DNA from: Methanococcoides seepicolus
GTDB lineage: Archaea; Halobacteriota; Methanosarcinia; Methanosarcinales; Methanosarcinaceae
Assembly: GCF_023684405.1 (NCBI RefSeq)
Contig: NZ_JAGSOI010000002.1
Span: 1 to 64,000 of the forward strand
Reading direction: 5' to 3'
Length of the DNA stretch: 64,000 nucleotides
Position numbers and translations under genes: made by a program
Notes under the pieces: model-generated
Seen by the model: only the letters and a program-made list of their open reading frames with translations
Told to the model about the DNA's origin: nothing
Database searches by the model: none
Shown: in pieces, positions 37,329 to 46,854 of the stretch
Layout of the letters: each line of letters begins with the position of its first letter
Position numbering within the stretch: the first letter of the stretch is position 1

Positions 37329-38324
37329 TCAGTCCTTGTAGATGGATACAATATCGCTCAAGATAGCACTTGCAGTCTCAATAGAACCTGCACCCCTGCC
37401 TGTAACCGTAATGGTCCCTGCAAGATCGGTACACACCGATGCAACGTTCAACGTACCGCCCACAGCCAGAGGATGGGATGCCGGTACAAGGCGTGGTGAA
37501 ACACGAAGACGATCCTTCTTGACCTCACCTATAAGCTTGATGACATAGCCTTCATCATAAGCAAGAGAAAGAGATTCCAGAGTTACCTTGGTAATTCCGG
37601 TAACATCCACATCCTGATAGGTTGCATCCTGATTGAATATGGAATTTGCAAGAATTACAAGTTTACATGCCGTGTCGATACCTTCCACATCATAGGTAGG
37701 ATCGGTCTCAGCAATACCAAGCTCCTGTGACTCCGCAAGCATCTGCTCATAAGAAGCATGCTCTTCCATCATGCGTGTCAGAATGTAGTTACATGTACCG
37801 TTAAGGATGCCTTCCACACTGAGAATCTCATTTCCGGCAAGCGTATCCCTCACAAGATTGATGATAGGCATCGCACCACCGACAGTGGCCTCAAAGAGCA
37901 ACTTACGGTCAGCTTCATTCGCAGCTTCGACAAGTTCCCGATATTTCAACGCAAGAGGACCTTTATTAGAGGTCACCACATGTCTGCCAAACTCAAAAGC
38001 AGCAACCATATTAACAAGGCCGATACCACCGGTCTCTATATCAGTAGGAGTGGTCTCGATCACAATGTCATGGTCCACACTTTTGATGACATCTTCCCCA
38101 GTAAGATTATCGATAGCAACAGTACCGAATTCCCGCTTTCTGCCAAGTGCAGCTTTAAGGTCTATACCAGCAAGATTTACCTCAGCGCCTTTGGAATCCG
38201 CGATGGCCACAACGTCGAGGTCGATACCAAGAGACTTTAATTCATCACCCTTTTTCAGAAGGACCTCTGCAACACCCTGTCCAACTGAACCAAATCCAAT
38301 AATGGATGCACGTACTTTTCTCAT
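37329..38324 (-). CDS. hom: Homoserine dehydrogenase
   Basis: 331 residues. Rossmann start [16 protein letters not shown], then the Lys of NKGPLALKY and the homoserine motif [25 protein letters not shown] and [18 protein letters not shown]. Reduces aspartate semialdehyde to homoserine for threonine and methionine. It lies 12 bases after an ACT-domain gene, a pairing conserved in methanogens, so the ACT protein probably feeds back on this enzyme. Confidence 0.94.
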   Translation of the reverse strand: MRKVRASIIGFGSVGQGVAEVLLKKGDELKSLGIDLDVVAIADSKGAEVNLAGIDLKAALGRKREFGTVAIDNLTGEDVIKSVDHDIVIETTPTDIETGGIGLVNMVAAFEFGRHVVTSNKGPLALKYRELVEAANEADRKLLFEATVGGAMPIINLVRDTLAGNEILSVEGILNGTCNYILTRMMEEHASYEQMLAESQELGIAETDPTYDVEGIDTACKLVILANSIFNQDATYQDVDVTGITKVTLESLSLAYDEGYVIKLIGEVKKDRLRVSPRLVPASHPLAVGGTLNVASVCTDLAGTITVTGRGAGSIETASAILSDIVSIYKD

Positions 38325-38336
38325 TGAATATCACCT

Positions 38337-38861
38337 TTATGAAATTTCAGCTTCAATTGGTTCTATGACCAGAAGATCCTTCTTGATCGCGACCTGCCTA
38401 AGGACCGATATCGCTTCATGAAGCTCATTCTTACCCACAGCATCTATCTTTAAGGAAGCAGATGAACGCATATCTATCTGCGGCATTGAAAGAGAAATGT
38501 TCACGACCTCTGCAAAACCGGTCTTATCAATAGTATCAATGGTATCCTGTATATCAGTATGAACTATATGACCTATCAGGAGGACAGCACCATGTGCTGT
38601 GAAACGCTTCTCATCAACCCTTGCAACACCAATTCCATTCTCTTCAAGACGACCTATAAGGACCTCAAGATTGGCTGGTTCGATCTCAAAAACAAGCTGT
38701 ACCGGAATGGTACTTCTTGGAGTTCGTTCTTCATGATGATGCACGATCGATTTCAAGTTCCCTTTTAGCTCCGAAATCGGATTCAAAGCCAGAAGCAATT
38801 GTCCTGGAGTGTCCTTTAATTCAATGTCCATTGAAACTCTCATGTGTTCCCTCTTAGGCAT
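38337..38861 (-). CDS. ACT-domain amino-acid-sensing protein
   Basis: 174 residues with two ACT-like halves: VSMDIELKDTPGQLLLALNPISELKGNL (about 9-36), which shows the G-Q turn of ACT ligand sites, and a second fold around QLVFEIEPANLEVLIGRLEENGI. The family often stands just upstream of hom in methanogens and is thought to sense threonine or related products. Translation from Met7 is also possible. Operon with hom. Confidence 0.82.
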   Translation of the reverse strand: MPKREHMRVSMDIELKDTPGQLLLALNPISELKGNLKSIVHHHEERTPRSTIPVQLVFEIEPANLEVLIGRLEENGIGVARVDEKRFTAHGAVLLIGHIVHTDIQDTIDTIDKTGFAEVVNISLSMPQIDMRSSASLKIDAVGKNELHEAISVLRQVAIKKDLLVIEPIEAEIS

Positions 38862-38926
38862 TCTTCATATAAATGTATTGATAAGCCATATCATCAGTTC
38901 TTAAAATAGTACGGAAGCAAAAAAAC

Positions 38927-39796
38927 TTATTTCGTATCGTCAGGAATTATAATGATGTTGCCCCGCCCTTTCTTGAACTTTTCCACAAGTCCGCGGTTTT
39001 CCAGATCAGAGACTATCAGACTTACCTTCGCCTCGGAATATCTCAATTTCCCACGCAGGTCCTTTTGGGTTATGCGTCCACCATTTGCAATAACGATGTC
39101 CAGAACTTCCTGAAGGTCATCAGGCAGGACAGGTGGTTCAGCTTTAGTGATAATATCAATGGTTTCCGAATCATCGGTAATAGTACCGACCAGCCCATCT
39201 TCCCTCACATCAACGGAGAGGGACCCATCTTGTAAAGTAGCATCATTATCCCAGTCAGATGAAGTATTGACCAAACTCCCTTCATTCGCCCCTTTCTTAT
39301 TTGAATACACATATGCTGACAAAACGAGTACAAAAAAGATCAGCAGAACCGCTACATAGGTCAGATCTGAGATTTCCGCATCCTCCTCGATCAGCTGCGA
39401 ATCGGCTTCAAATGCTTCGCTCAAATTAGCTATTTCAGCATCTTCGAGGTCCTCATTTTCATAGGAAGGAAGAAGAAGAAGGTCGATTATGTAATCACCA
39501 TCATCGGTTATTGTTATTGATTCCTGTGCAGACGCTACGAGACTATTACCAGTATAATAAGTAGCAACTATCACATAGTCACCTGGAGCCAGGTCCAGGG
39601 AATAGACACCATACTTTGCAACTATGGACTGCGGAGGAGTGGAATTGACCTCAATTAAGACATTCTCAAGAGGTTCAAAGGTGTCCCATTCATAGATAGC
39701 CCCATGTATCGTTGCAGTTCCAACAGCTCCCACAGGAACAATAAGCAATATTAATGTAAGAAATGTACAAACCCCAAATAATGTCCTGACTTTCAC
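38927..39796 (-). CDS. Membrane-spanning winged-helix regulator with external Ig-like domain
   Basis: 289 residues. Signal/anchor 1-24, an outside beta-sandwich of the carboxypeptidase-regulatory type (AVGTATIHGAIYEWDTFEPLENVLIEVN, YSLDLAPGDYVIVATY, ~27-110), an acidic linker, one membrane helix (145-165), a charged stretch, then a cytoplasmic winged helix (220-289: DLQEVLDIVIANGGRITQKDLRGKLRYSEAKVSLIVSDLENRGLV). This is a one-component transmembrane transcription factor design seen in archaea, able to carry an outside signal straight to DNA. Target and signal unknown. Single gene. Confidence 0.8.
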   Translation of the reverse strand: MKVRTLFGVCTFLTLILLIVPVGAVGTATIHGAIYEWDTFEPLENVLIEVNSTPPQSIVAKYGVYSLDLAPGDYVIVATYYTGNSLVASAQESITITDDGDYIIDLLLLPSYENEDLEDAEIANLSEAFEADSQLIEEDAEISDLTYVAVLLIFFVLVLSAYVYSNKKGANEGSLVNTSSDWDNDATLQDGSLSVDVREDGLVGTITDDSETIDIITKAEPPVLPDDLQEVLDIVIANGGRITQKDLRGKLRYSEAKVSLIVSDLENRGLVEKFKKGRGNIIIIPDDTK

Positions 39797-40196
39797 AGTG
39801 TTATATTGCCGGGTTCTACTTTTATAGTTTTTTATTCCTGAATTAGTAGTATTGAAGCGAATTGTATCTCTGGAATACTAAATAATAGGAACACCGAAAA
39901 TATTGAATAGCTAAACAGTATAAATATAAAGGGACGGGGATTTCAGATAAAAACGTGAGATCATAGGTTTATATCGTAAAATAACCTTACTTTAAACTTC
40001 AATTAACAAAATAATTCAATATAAAGTATTATAAAGTAAAAAAATGCTTTTAATTCCCCAGATAATACTTTAGATCATCTTAGTTATGAGAATCAATTAA
40101 AGTAAGCTTATATCCCACGCATCCAAGTTGAGCTTGTAAGTTCATTACATCGATAATCAAGATCGTATCACATAGAAAAAAAGGAAGGGATCCATT
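39797..40196. other. AT-rich intergenic region upstream of the secreted repeat protein
   Basis: 400 bases, strongly AT-rich, with several TATA-like boxes (for example tttatatcg around 39968 and ataaagtattataaag around 40021). The start of the downstream gene is preceded by AAAAGGAAGGGA. No gene or repeat recognised. Confidence 0.5.
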
Positions 40197-41771
40197 ATGA
40201 AGAATAAAACAATGAAAGGGTTTGCACTGATCGGTGCCATACTGATGATATTAAGTCTTCTTCCTGTGACTGCTTTTGCTGCCAACCAAGGGGATAATGG
40301 TGTTGGAGCCATAGATGCAGACAGGATAAAGTTACAAGAACACAAAGATGAGAAGATCACACCAAAGTTTGCTGCCAATCAAGGGGATAATGGCGTTGGG
40401 GCCACGGATGCAGACAGGATAAGATTACAGGAACATAAAGATGAGAACATCACACCTGAAATGATCCAGGAAAAGGAAATGCAAAATGACCGGGCAAGGA
40501 GTAAAGTTCAGCTTTCAAAGGCCGGTTATGATGAACTAAGAGGTAATTTCCAGAATGCTAAAGCATTGCAGGCCAAAGGTGAATTAAATGCCACAGAAGC
40601 AATGGACGCAGCAAAGGAATACCTGACCGGAACCATTGATTACATGATCACCCGTCTTGAAACGACCAAGGAAGAAGGAAGCTATAATGAAGAGGTCAAT
40701 GCGACAATTGACACATACATTGACAGGCTTGAAGCACAGATAGATGATGTTGATGCTGCAGATACCAGAAAGGACCTCTCCGAAGCAACAAGGGACATAA
40801 GGAAGATCTGGAGTGATGCTCAGAAGGACCTGAACAGGATGAGAGCACAGAGGATCAACAGTGGCCTTGTTAACTACCTTGAGAAAACAGATGGTGTTTC
40901 AGAGAGACTCCAGAATGAGATCGACAGTTTGACCGAGGACGGCGAAGATACTGAAGACCTCCAGGAAATGCTTGACGATTACAATGCGCTTATCGAGGAA
41001 GCTAAACAGGCGCATGAACATGCAAGAGAAGCTTACCAGAATGGAGAAGATGACGCTGGCGAACAGCTCCGTAAATCCATCAGACTGACTAATGAAGCCA
41101 ACACAAAACTTAGAGCGCTTGTTCAGGAAATGAAAGGGTTCAGACAGGGCTATGTGACATTGGCAGGTGAATGTCTGATCGATGCTGAGGGTGATGGAAC
41201 AATCGTGCTTTCAGGAGAACTTGAGGTAGAGTTCACCGCAACCAATGCCACGATCGTCATCAAAGACCTTGCAGGTGACGCAGAAATTAAGCTTGATGGG
41301 GATTACGAGCAGTTCGATGAGGACAGCACAGGAGACGGAAGCTATGCATTTGTCTACCACAATTTCACCGGTGAAGCAAAAATTGAAGGGTCCCGCCTCA
41401 CAGTTATGGTCCGTGGAGAGGACATCACCATCAAAGCAGAAGGAACAGGCAGTACGTCCCTTTCAGGAGAAGGATCTTACAAGATCGAGAAGGATGATGA
41501 GAGCACTGAACTTGAATGGGCTGCTCCAAAGATAAGCGACAATGACGAAGATGATGATGACGACAGTGCTGATGAGGAAGAGAATGAATTGGAAGACAAC
41601 AGCACCGAAGAAATGGAAGATGAAAACTCCGATGATGACAGTGCTGATGAAAAAGAGAATGAACTTGAAGACAACAGCACAGAAGAAATGGATGATGAAG
41701 ACTCCGACGATACCGAAGATGATGATAAAGATGAAAGTTCCGATGACGACAACTCAACAGAGGTGGTCTGA
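40197..41771 (+). CDS. Secreted/surface protein with N-terminal 31-residue tandem repeat and acidic repeat tail
   Basis: 524 residues. Signal peptide 1-27 (cleavage after AFA). Two 31-residue units begin AANQGDNGVGA at residues 28 and 59, encoded by two 93-base direct repeats. A helical middle (~90-330) is coiled-coil-like, then a beta-rich domain (~335-440: LAGECLIDAEGDGTIVLSGELEVEF). The tail (~445-524) is almost only Asp, Glu, Ser and Asn, with a ~24-residue unit (DDDSADEKENELEDNSTEEM) occurring twice. The shape suggests a cell-surface protein adapted to salt or binding cations. Not a known family to me. Two bases separate it from a lipoprotein gene. Confidence 0.7.
   Translation: MKNKTMKGFALIGAILMILSLLPVTAFAANQGDNGVGAIDADRIKLQEHKDEKITPKFAANQGDNGVGATDADRIRLQEHKDENITPEMIQEKEMQNDRARSKVQLSKAGYDELRGNFQNAKALQAKGELNATEAMDAAKEYLTGTIDYMITRLETTKEEGSYNEEVNATIDTYIDRLEAQIDDVDAADTRKDLSEATRDIRKIWSDAQKDLNRMRAQRINSGLVNYLEKTDGVSERLQNEIDSLTEDGEDTEDLQEMLDDYNALIEEAKQAHEHAREAYQNGEDDAGEQLRKSIRLTNEANTKLRALVQEMKGFRQGYVTLAGECLIDAEGDGTIVLSGELEVEFTATNATIVIKDLAGDAEIKLDGDYEQFDEDSTGDGSYAFVYHNFTGEAKIEGSRLTVMVRGEDITIKAEGTGSTSLSGEGSYKIEKDDESTELEWAAPKISDNDEDDDDDSADEEENELEDNSTEEMEDENSDDDSADEKENELEDNSTEEMDDEDSDDTEDDDKDESSDDDNSTEVV
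40278..40463 (+). repeat. 93-bp tandem direct repeat (two units)
   Basis: Units 40278-40370 and 40371-40463 are in frame and differ by about a dozen bases, mostly third positions and toward the end of the unit. The low divergence suggests a fairly recent duplication, retained under selection on the protein. Confidence 0.8.
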
Positions 41772-41773
41772 TC

Positions 41774-42028
41774 ATGGTGAGCATTAAACATCTGGGAATT
41801 GTTGCCATCCTTCTCGTCGGACTAGCACTCTCCGGTTGCGTAGGAGAGCCTGCCGACAATGCCACAGAAGAAGAGACAGCTACCACCGTTGCAGACGAGA
41901 TACTTGCAGAAGAGGGAGTTGAGCTGACAGATTCTGAAATAGCAGACCTTGAGAGCGATCTTGAGGAATTTGAAGCTCTTATCTCTGAGATAGAAGAAGA
42001 TACAGAACTGATAGTCGAAGAGGTATGA
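41774..42028 (+). CDS. Small acidic lipoprotein
   Basis: 84 residues. Lipobox LALSGC places the lipid-bearing Cys at 22, after a hydrophobic signal. The mature part is ~62 residues with over 25 Asp/Glu and only one basic residue at most, probably helical. It begins TG-ATC-ATG after the previous stop, so it is co-translated with the secreted repeat protein and may anchor or accompany it at the membrane. Unknown function. Confidence 0.7.
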   Translation: MVSIKHLGIVAILLVGLALSGCVGEPADNATEEETATTVADEILAEEGVELTDSEIADLESDLEEFEALISEIEEDTELIVEEV

Positions 42029-42080
42029 AAGTCGAGATATCGACTTTATATTCCTTCTTTTTTTCTTTCTTTTTTACATT
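42028..42080 (+). terminator. Terminator of the secreted protein-lipoprotein operon
   Basis: aaagtcga (42028-42035) and tcgacttt (42040-42047) form a perfect 8-bp stem with a 4-base loop, followed by the T-rich run 42048-42076. It begins at the stop codon of the lipoprotein gene. Confidence 0.8.
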
Positions 42081-42422
42081 ACAGGGATAAAACAACGAAT
42101 AATAATGTTAACAAGGAAGAGCATTGCAAAGAGCATTAGAAGTTACATTCGCTTTGCATCGAAGCTTCCGAAGATGTGTTTTTCGATTGTGCCCTCGGCA
42201 CCATCCTTTTTTTAGGTGTCATGATGAGAACCATTTCACTCAAAACGGGTATTGCAGACAATATATTTGGGTTGCCAATATAAAATTATTTACGTCTCCC
42301 TGTACCACCCCAACGCATTTATATAGAACTACAAATCAATAGATATGATAGTAGGTGTAAATATCTAAAATTTACAGATTTTTCAAAGAACAAAAGATAC
42401 ATGCGCACTACTGAGGTAAAAC
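42081..42422. other. Intergenic region upstream of htpX
   Basis: 342 bases. A TATA-like box (tttatata, 42318-42325) lies about 100 bases before htpX, which would give an untranslated leader of ~75 bases. A 72-codon frame in the first part has no family resemblance. Nothing else recognised. Confidence 0.45.
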
Positions 42423-43280
42423 ATGAAGAACATGCTTAAGACCACATTATTACTTGCATCCTTGACAGGACTGCTTATCATTGTAGGTCGTCTTATCGGC
42501 GGAACTACCGGAATGTTCATCGCATTTGCGTTCGCACTTATGCTGAACTTCGGCAGTTATTGGTATAGCGACAAGATAGTCCTGAAGATGTACCACGCTA
42601 AAGAAGTGACAGAGTACGAAAATCCGCAACTTTACGATATTGTGAGGAATCTTGCAATGCGTGCCCAACTCCCAATGCCTAAGGTTTACATCGTGGAAAC
42701 ATCGATGCCAAATGCATTCGCCACTGGCAGAGATCCCAAACATGCAGCAGTAGCTGCGACTACAGGGATAATGAACATCCTCACACCAGAAGAGCTTGAG
42801 GGCGTGCTCGCTCATGAACTGGCACATGTAAAGAACAGGGACACACTTATCAGTGCTGTTGCTGCGACAATTGCCGGAGTTATCACAATGCTTGCCACCT
42901 GGGCAAGATGGGCTGCCATCTTTGGAGGTATCGGAAGCAGGGACGACGATGGAAGCAACAACATAGTTGGATTCATAGCACTTGCAATACTGGCACCGTT
43001 GGCAGCAACTATCATACAGCTTGCAATATCACGTTCACGTGAGTTCGGTGCAGATGCAGAAGGAGCACGCATTTCACAGAAACCTTGGGCACTTGCCAGT
43101 GCACTCTCTAAACTTGAATCTGGAGCACAGAACTACCAGCCAAGAAAGAACGATGTTCAGCCATCCCAGAACACAGCACATATGTTCATCGTCAATCCCC
43201 TAAGAGGAAGCTCATTGATGAAATTGTTCAGGACACATCCGGCCACAGAGGAAAGGATACGCCGCCTGAACGAGATGTGA
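42423..43280 (+). CDS. htpX: Membrane zinc metalloprotease HtpX (M48)
   Basis: 285 residues. Two N-terminal membrane segments (5-22, 28-48), zinc motif HELAH (H131, E132, H135), a further hydrophobic pair (~143-205), then the third ligand region [14 protein letters not shown] (~218). Degrades damaged membrane proteins, active site facing the cytoplasm. Ends 4 bases before the convergent DUF488 gene. Confidence 0.92.
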   Translation: MKNMLKTTLLLASLTGLLIIVGRLIGGTTGMFIAFAFALMLNFGSYWYSDKIVLKMYHAKEVTEYENPQLYDIVRNLAMRAQLPMPKVYIVETSMPNAFATGRDPKHAAVAATTGIMNILTPEELEGVLAHELAHVKNRDTLISAVAATIAGVITMLATWARWAAIFGGIGSRDDDGSNNIVGFIALAILAPLAATIIQLAISRSREFGADAEGARISQKPWALASALSKLESGAQNYQPRKNDVQPSQNTAHMFIVNPLRGSSLMKLFRTHPATEERIRRLNEM

Positions 43281-43284
43281 AAAT

Positions 43285-43731
43285 TTAGAACCTGAAAAGG
43301 TCTACCTGGCCAGGATCGGTCAGGTGTATTATTTTTATTCCGGAATATTCAAGAACCTTTGATAAATGGTATCTATGGCAATCCTTCGGGTTTTTTTCAG
43401 CACACATAAGAACGATACCTGAACCCGCTTTATTGACAGCCTCTATTTTATCCACTAAACGGGAGTAATATTTACTGAACTCATCGGTCTTTGTATAATC
43501 CATATAACTTCCATCCCTAAGACCTCCAAGACCAGGACAATGAGAATAGACAATATTGTTCTTGGGAAGCACTATCTCGAGGTTCTCCTTATTGAAATCC
43601 TCATGCACCGAATGCGGATAACTGCGAATATCCACCAAATGAACGATATTGAAACTTTGCACCATATCAATAAGATATTCAAGAGACCTGTTACCATAGC
43701 CTATGGTATAGCAGAAAGTACCGTCTTCCAT
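43285..43731 (-). CDS. DUF488 family protein
   Basis: 148 residues. Family signature: TIGYGNRSLEYLIDMV (10-25), VDIRSYPHSV, and CAEKNPKDCHRYHLSKVL (~108-125) with its conserved Cys, Lys and His. Function unknown; some members bind nucleic acid or act in DNA repair. Convergent with htpX and upstream of the hydrogenase operon end, without evident link to it. Confidence 0.85.
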   Translation of the reverse strand: MEDGTFCYTIGYGNRSLEYLIDMVQSFNIVHLVDIRSYPHSVHEDFNKENLEIVLPKNNIVYSHCPGLGGLRDGSYMDYTKTDEFSKYYSRLVDKIEAVNKAGSGIVLMCAEKNPKDCHRYHLSKVLEYSGIKIIHLTDPGQVDLFRF

Positions 43732-43768
43732 TGTGGCTACTGAATGGATTGGAAGCTTATTACTTTTT

Positions 43769-44254
43769 CTATCTTATGTCACTCAACGATGCTCTTTTAA
43801 AAAAGGGTTCATCGAACATAAGATCAATAACCACATCAATGCAAGCCCTTACTTTATCAGAAAGAACAAACGAGATATCATCCACCTGACCGATCTCAAT
43901 TCCAAATAGAACAATAGAATCAGGCATTTTCTGAACGTGCTCCGCTATGGAAAGCACATCCACAATACCGACATCATGGATGGTGAACATACCATCACGA
44001 ACGTATTCTTTTAGATCGTTCAGTTCAAACCTGTGTACGGAACCGATATCCCCATTGCTTTTGATCGCATCCACTATGATAACGTGATCCGATCCTTCCA
44101 AAAAGTTCAGCATATCAAGACCACAAGCACCCATATCGATCAGTTCAATATCATTCGGCAGGTCAGAATACATATTTTTTAATTTATCAATAACATGGAC
44201 ACCAATCCCATCATCCCCCATGAGAGGATTGCCACAGCCGAATATGCGGATCAT
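43769..44254 (-). CDS. [NiFe]-hydrogenase maturation endopeptidase (HyaD/VhtD type)
   Basis: 161 residues from ATG at 44254 (MIRIFGCGNPLMGDDGIG), five bases after the stop of the cytochrome b gene. The start motif GCGNPLMGDDGIG has the first Ni-sensing Asp/Glu position, and DMGACGLDMLNFLEG and ITIHDVGIVDV carry the others. It removes the C-terminal tail of the large subunit after nickel insertion; the encoded large subunit here does carry such a tail. The gene ends in TAG with TAA three codons later, so amber read-through would add only two or three residues. Confidence 0.87.
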   Translation of the reverse strand: MIRIFGCGNPLMGDDGIGVHVIDKLKNMYSDLPNDIELIDMGACGLDMLNFLEGSDHVIIVDAIKSNGDIGSVHRFELNDLKEYVRDGMFTIHDVGIVDVLSIAEHVQKMPDSIVLFGIEIGQVDDISFVLSDKVRACIDVVIDLMFDEPFFKRASLSDIR

Positions 44255-44258
44255 AGGA

Positions 44259-45047
44259 TCATTCCAAAGAATCTCTTTCTGCATCAATGAGCTCAACATA
44301 GTCCGGATCAGAAAGATCCTCTTTACCGGTCAGGAATACTGCCTTATAATATTTCCATACCTTTGGATCAAATTCCACAATGCCCACATGAACTATCAAT
44401 TCCACTATGAAGAAATATGACATGAGCAAATGTATAACTCGAATAAATGCCAGAGCACTCATATTCAAAGAAGGGGCGATCATTTCACTGGCCGACAGTA
44501 ACCATTCACTTACCGGCAATCCGAAAATAGCCCATTGGAGATCATAAAGAACGATCCCTGAAAAGGCAATGAACATGACCGCACCACCTTCAAAGAAAAG
44601 CATAAACTGGGTTACCGGATGTAATTTATCAATATAGCCCCGACGTTTGACATTATATATCGTAAATGCCGGATACCCACCTTTCCCCAAATAATTGAGG
44701 AATATCTGCTTCATTCTCCTGATATCCGTTGGCCCGAATAGATACCTATGCGATATGTGGGATATTTTATGGAGAAACATATTGTGAGTCCCGGTTGCAC
44801 ACATGGGACAACGAGGGCATTCGGTCATCAGGACATTATATGGAATAATGATCCAGTTCACAAACAAAAATAAAACCGCTGCAAACAGATGAATAACTAG
44901 GGCAATGTGATAGGTCATGAAATCCCATCCCATATAGATCTTAAATCCCGTTATCAGCAGGATGAACAAGCAGACAAGATGAACAAAGTGTGCCAGTCGC
45001 TCTAAAAATGAATATCTTTTCACAACCATTTCATTTTCTTGTACCAT
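44259..45047 (-). CDS. Hydrogenase cytochrome b subunit (VhoC/VhtC-like)
   Basis: 263 residues from ATG at 45047, which overlaps the large-subunit stop region and is preceded by GAGGAG. Four to five membrane segments with paired histidines (RLAHFVHLV, MTYHIALVIHLF, FIRVIHLLMSYFFIVELIVH) that can hold two b-haems. It accepts electrons from the small subunit and reduces methanophenazine in Methanosarcina-type enzymes. Insert CPRCPMCATGTHNM around 95 carries extra cysteines. Third gene of the hydrogenase operon. Confidence 0.87.
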   Translation of the reverse strand: MVQENEMVVKRYSFLERLAHFVHLVCLFILLITGFKIYMGWDFMTYHIALVIHLFAAVLFLFVNWIIIPYNVLMTECPRCPMCATGTHNMFLHKISHISHRYLFGPTDIRRMKQIFLNYLGKGGYPAFTIYNVKRRGYIDKLHPVTQFMLFFEGGAVMFIAFSGIVLYDLQWAIFGLPVSEWLLSASEMIAPSLNMSALAFIRVIHLLMSYFFIVELIVHVGIVEFDPKVWKYYKAVFLTGKEDLSDPDYVELIDAERDSLE

Positions 45048-45060
45048 CCCGCTCAACTCC

Positions 45061-46854
45061 TCAGACAATATTAAATGTGCGAGAAGCATTACCAAGTTTC
45101 TTCGTCAGATCGATAGTATGCACAGCACATGCGATACATGGATCGTATGACCTTGCAGTATGCAATATACCAGTAGGATTCGCATTATCTATCCCAAGCA
45201 AATTCTCGACTGCCGATACCTTTGTACCAAGAAGGGCCTGCTCGATGGGACCAGGAACTCCTAGGTCATCCCTTGGAGATGCATTCCATGTGGTTGGCAC
45301 AACCATCTGATAATTTATCACCTTTGAATCCCTCCCAGTCCTGACCCAGTGCCCCAGAGCACCACGCGGAGCCTCCCATAGACCGATACCTTGGGAATTC
45401 TCAGCCATAGAAAGATCAGTTGGGACACAGAATTTCCCATTTGGGTCAAGGTCCGAACTCACCCATTTGAGCAATTCATCAGAGAGAAGTAACATCTCCT
45501 GTGCCCTTGCCATCATCCTTGTAAACGTATTGGCAGCAGACTGACCATTCTTGGAAAACATATTTATCAAGCCCATTGTCAATGGCTCTTCCATTGCGAC
45601 CATACGAGCAAGAGGACCAACCTCACACGGAATACCATCATAACGCGGTGCCTTTATCCAACTATATTTACTTTCGTCATTCCCATTATAATCGATCTCA
45701 TCAGCATTCCGAACAGGATCGGTCACCCCTTCCAAGGGATGAAGATTGTGCTTACCAACATAGAACGAATGACCTATCTGTTCTGTCACATTTCTGTGGT
45801 CAAACTTTTTGTGTTCAAAGGAACCAGTAATAAAAGCAGCTTTCTGGAAACCGGACCTGCCAAATTCCAGTGGATCATAGCCATCGCCATGCTCCACGTC
45901 ATAGTAAACACCGTAAGATAAGAACCCTATCTTTGAAGGATCACTGTATCCGCCCGACCTATCAAACTTAAAACTGACAGGAAGCCCTAAATATCTTTCA
46001 CCAATAAGCTCAGAACCAAATGCTGCAAGCAGATCAATATCACCCCAACCCGCAACATGTGAAAAATCATTTGAGATCAAAGACTTTTCTACAAGCTCCT
46101 GCAGATGTTCGATCAAAAAATCTACTGCACGTTGAGGAGATGATGCCCTGAATGTATTATCCAGCCAGGTCCTATGATCCACTCCGAGAGTGGAACCATC
46201 GATAAAATCCATGACGTGATGATAATATGAAGTCAATTTGCCAATATCTGCAACCGTTGGTCTATAGGTGACACCACCAACTACGGATGACATCTGGTGA
46301 GGCATTTTGCCGGCAATGAGAGCTATGGCTTCCTGAAGCCTTTTCTTTTCCTTTATAGCATTTAGATACGCATTGCCCGGAGGAATAGATACGCCATTGA
46401 GCCGATAGCTTATCGGAGCAAATCTATAAAGAAGTTCTTTCCACAATGCAGCCCCGGTATCACCAATCGTGGCCAATACATCCCTATAAGCAGGGTTCAC
46501 GATATCCGGCAACCATAATACATAAATGTGGGTTGCATGGCTAGCCATCATATTTAGGGACTGTATGATATTCCTTGCAACAAGTGCATCTTTTGGAACT
46601 TGATCAGCAATCCCAAAAAGATCATCAAGAGCATTGGCAGATGCCATTGCATGAGAAGTGGGACAGACACCACACACCCTTTGAGTAATGCGTGCGGCAT
46701 CCCGTGGATCCCGGTTCAACAATATACGTTCAAATCCCCTGAAAAGCATACCTGCACTTTGTATATCTGAGATCACACCTTGCTCATTTACTTCTGCAGA
46801 TAAACGAAAATGCCCTTCGATACGGGTTAATGGATCTACAACGACCCGGGTCAT
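45061..46854 (-). CDS. Membrane-bound [NiFe]-hydrogenase large subunit (VhoA/VhtA-like)
   Basis: 597 residues, normal length. First nickel pair in RVCGVCPTSH (Cys61, Cys64), second in DPCIACAVH (Cys573, Cys576). The 18 residues after His579 are the tail removed by the maturation protease. Group 1 features include RIEGHFRLSAEV and the conserved SVVGGVTYRPTV and RDDLGVPGPIEQALLGT. It oxidises or evolves hydrogen at the Ni-Fe centre, here facing outside as the partner carries a Tat signal. Its ATG overlaps the small-subunit stop by four bases. Confidence 0.95.
   Translation of the reverse strand: MTRVVVDPLTRIEGHFRLSAEVNEQGVISDIQSAGMLFRGFERILLNRDPRDAARITQRVCGVCPTSHAMASANALDDLFGIADQVPKDALVARNIIQSLNMMASHATHIYVLWLPDIVNPAYRDVLATIGDTGAALWKELLYRFAPISYRLNGVSIPPGNAYLNAIKEKKRLQEAIALIAGKMPHQMSSVVGGVTYRPTVADIGKLTSYYHHVMDFIDGSTLGVDHRTWLDNTFRASSPQRAVDFLIEHLQELVEKSLISNDFSHVAGWGDIDLLAAFGSELIGERYLGLPVSFKFDRSGGYSDPSKIGFLSYGVYYDVEHGDGYDPLEFGRSGFQKAAFITGSFEHKKFDHRNVTEQIGHSFYVGKHNLHPLEGVTDPVRNADEIDYNGNDESKYSWIKAPRYDGIPCEVGPLARMVAMEEPLTMGLINMFSKNGQSAANTFTRMMARAQEMLLLSDELLKWVSSDLDPNGKFCVPTDLSMAENSQGIGLWEAPRGALGHWVRTGRDSKVINYQMVVPTTWNASPRDDLGVPGPIEQALLGTKVSAVENLLGIDNANPTGILHTARSYDPCIACAVHTIDLTKKLGNASRTFNIV

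Noticed and set aside
42124-42342. 72-codon frame before htpX
   Set aside because: Unusual residue make-up, no homology recognised, no ribosome site.
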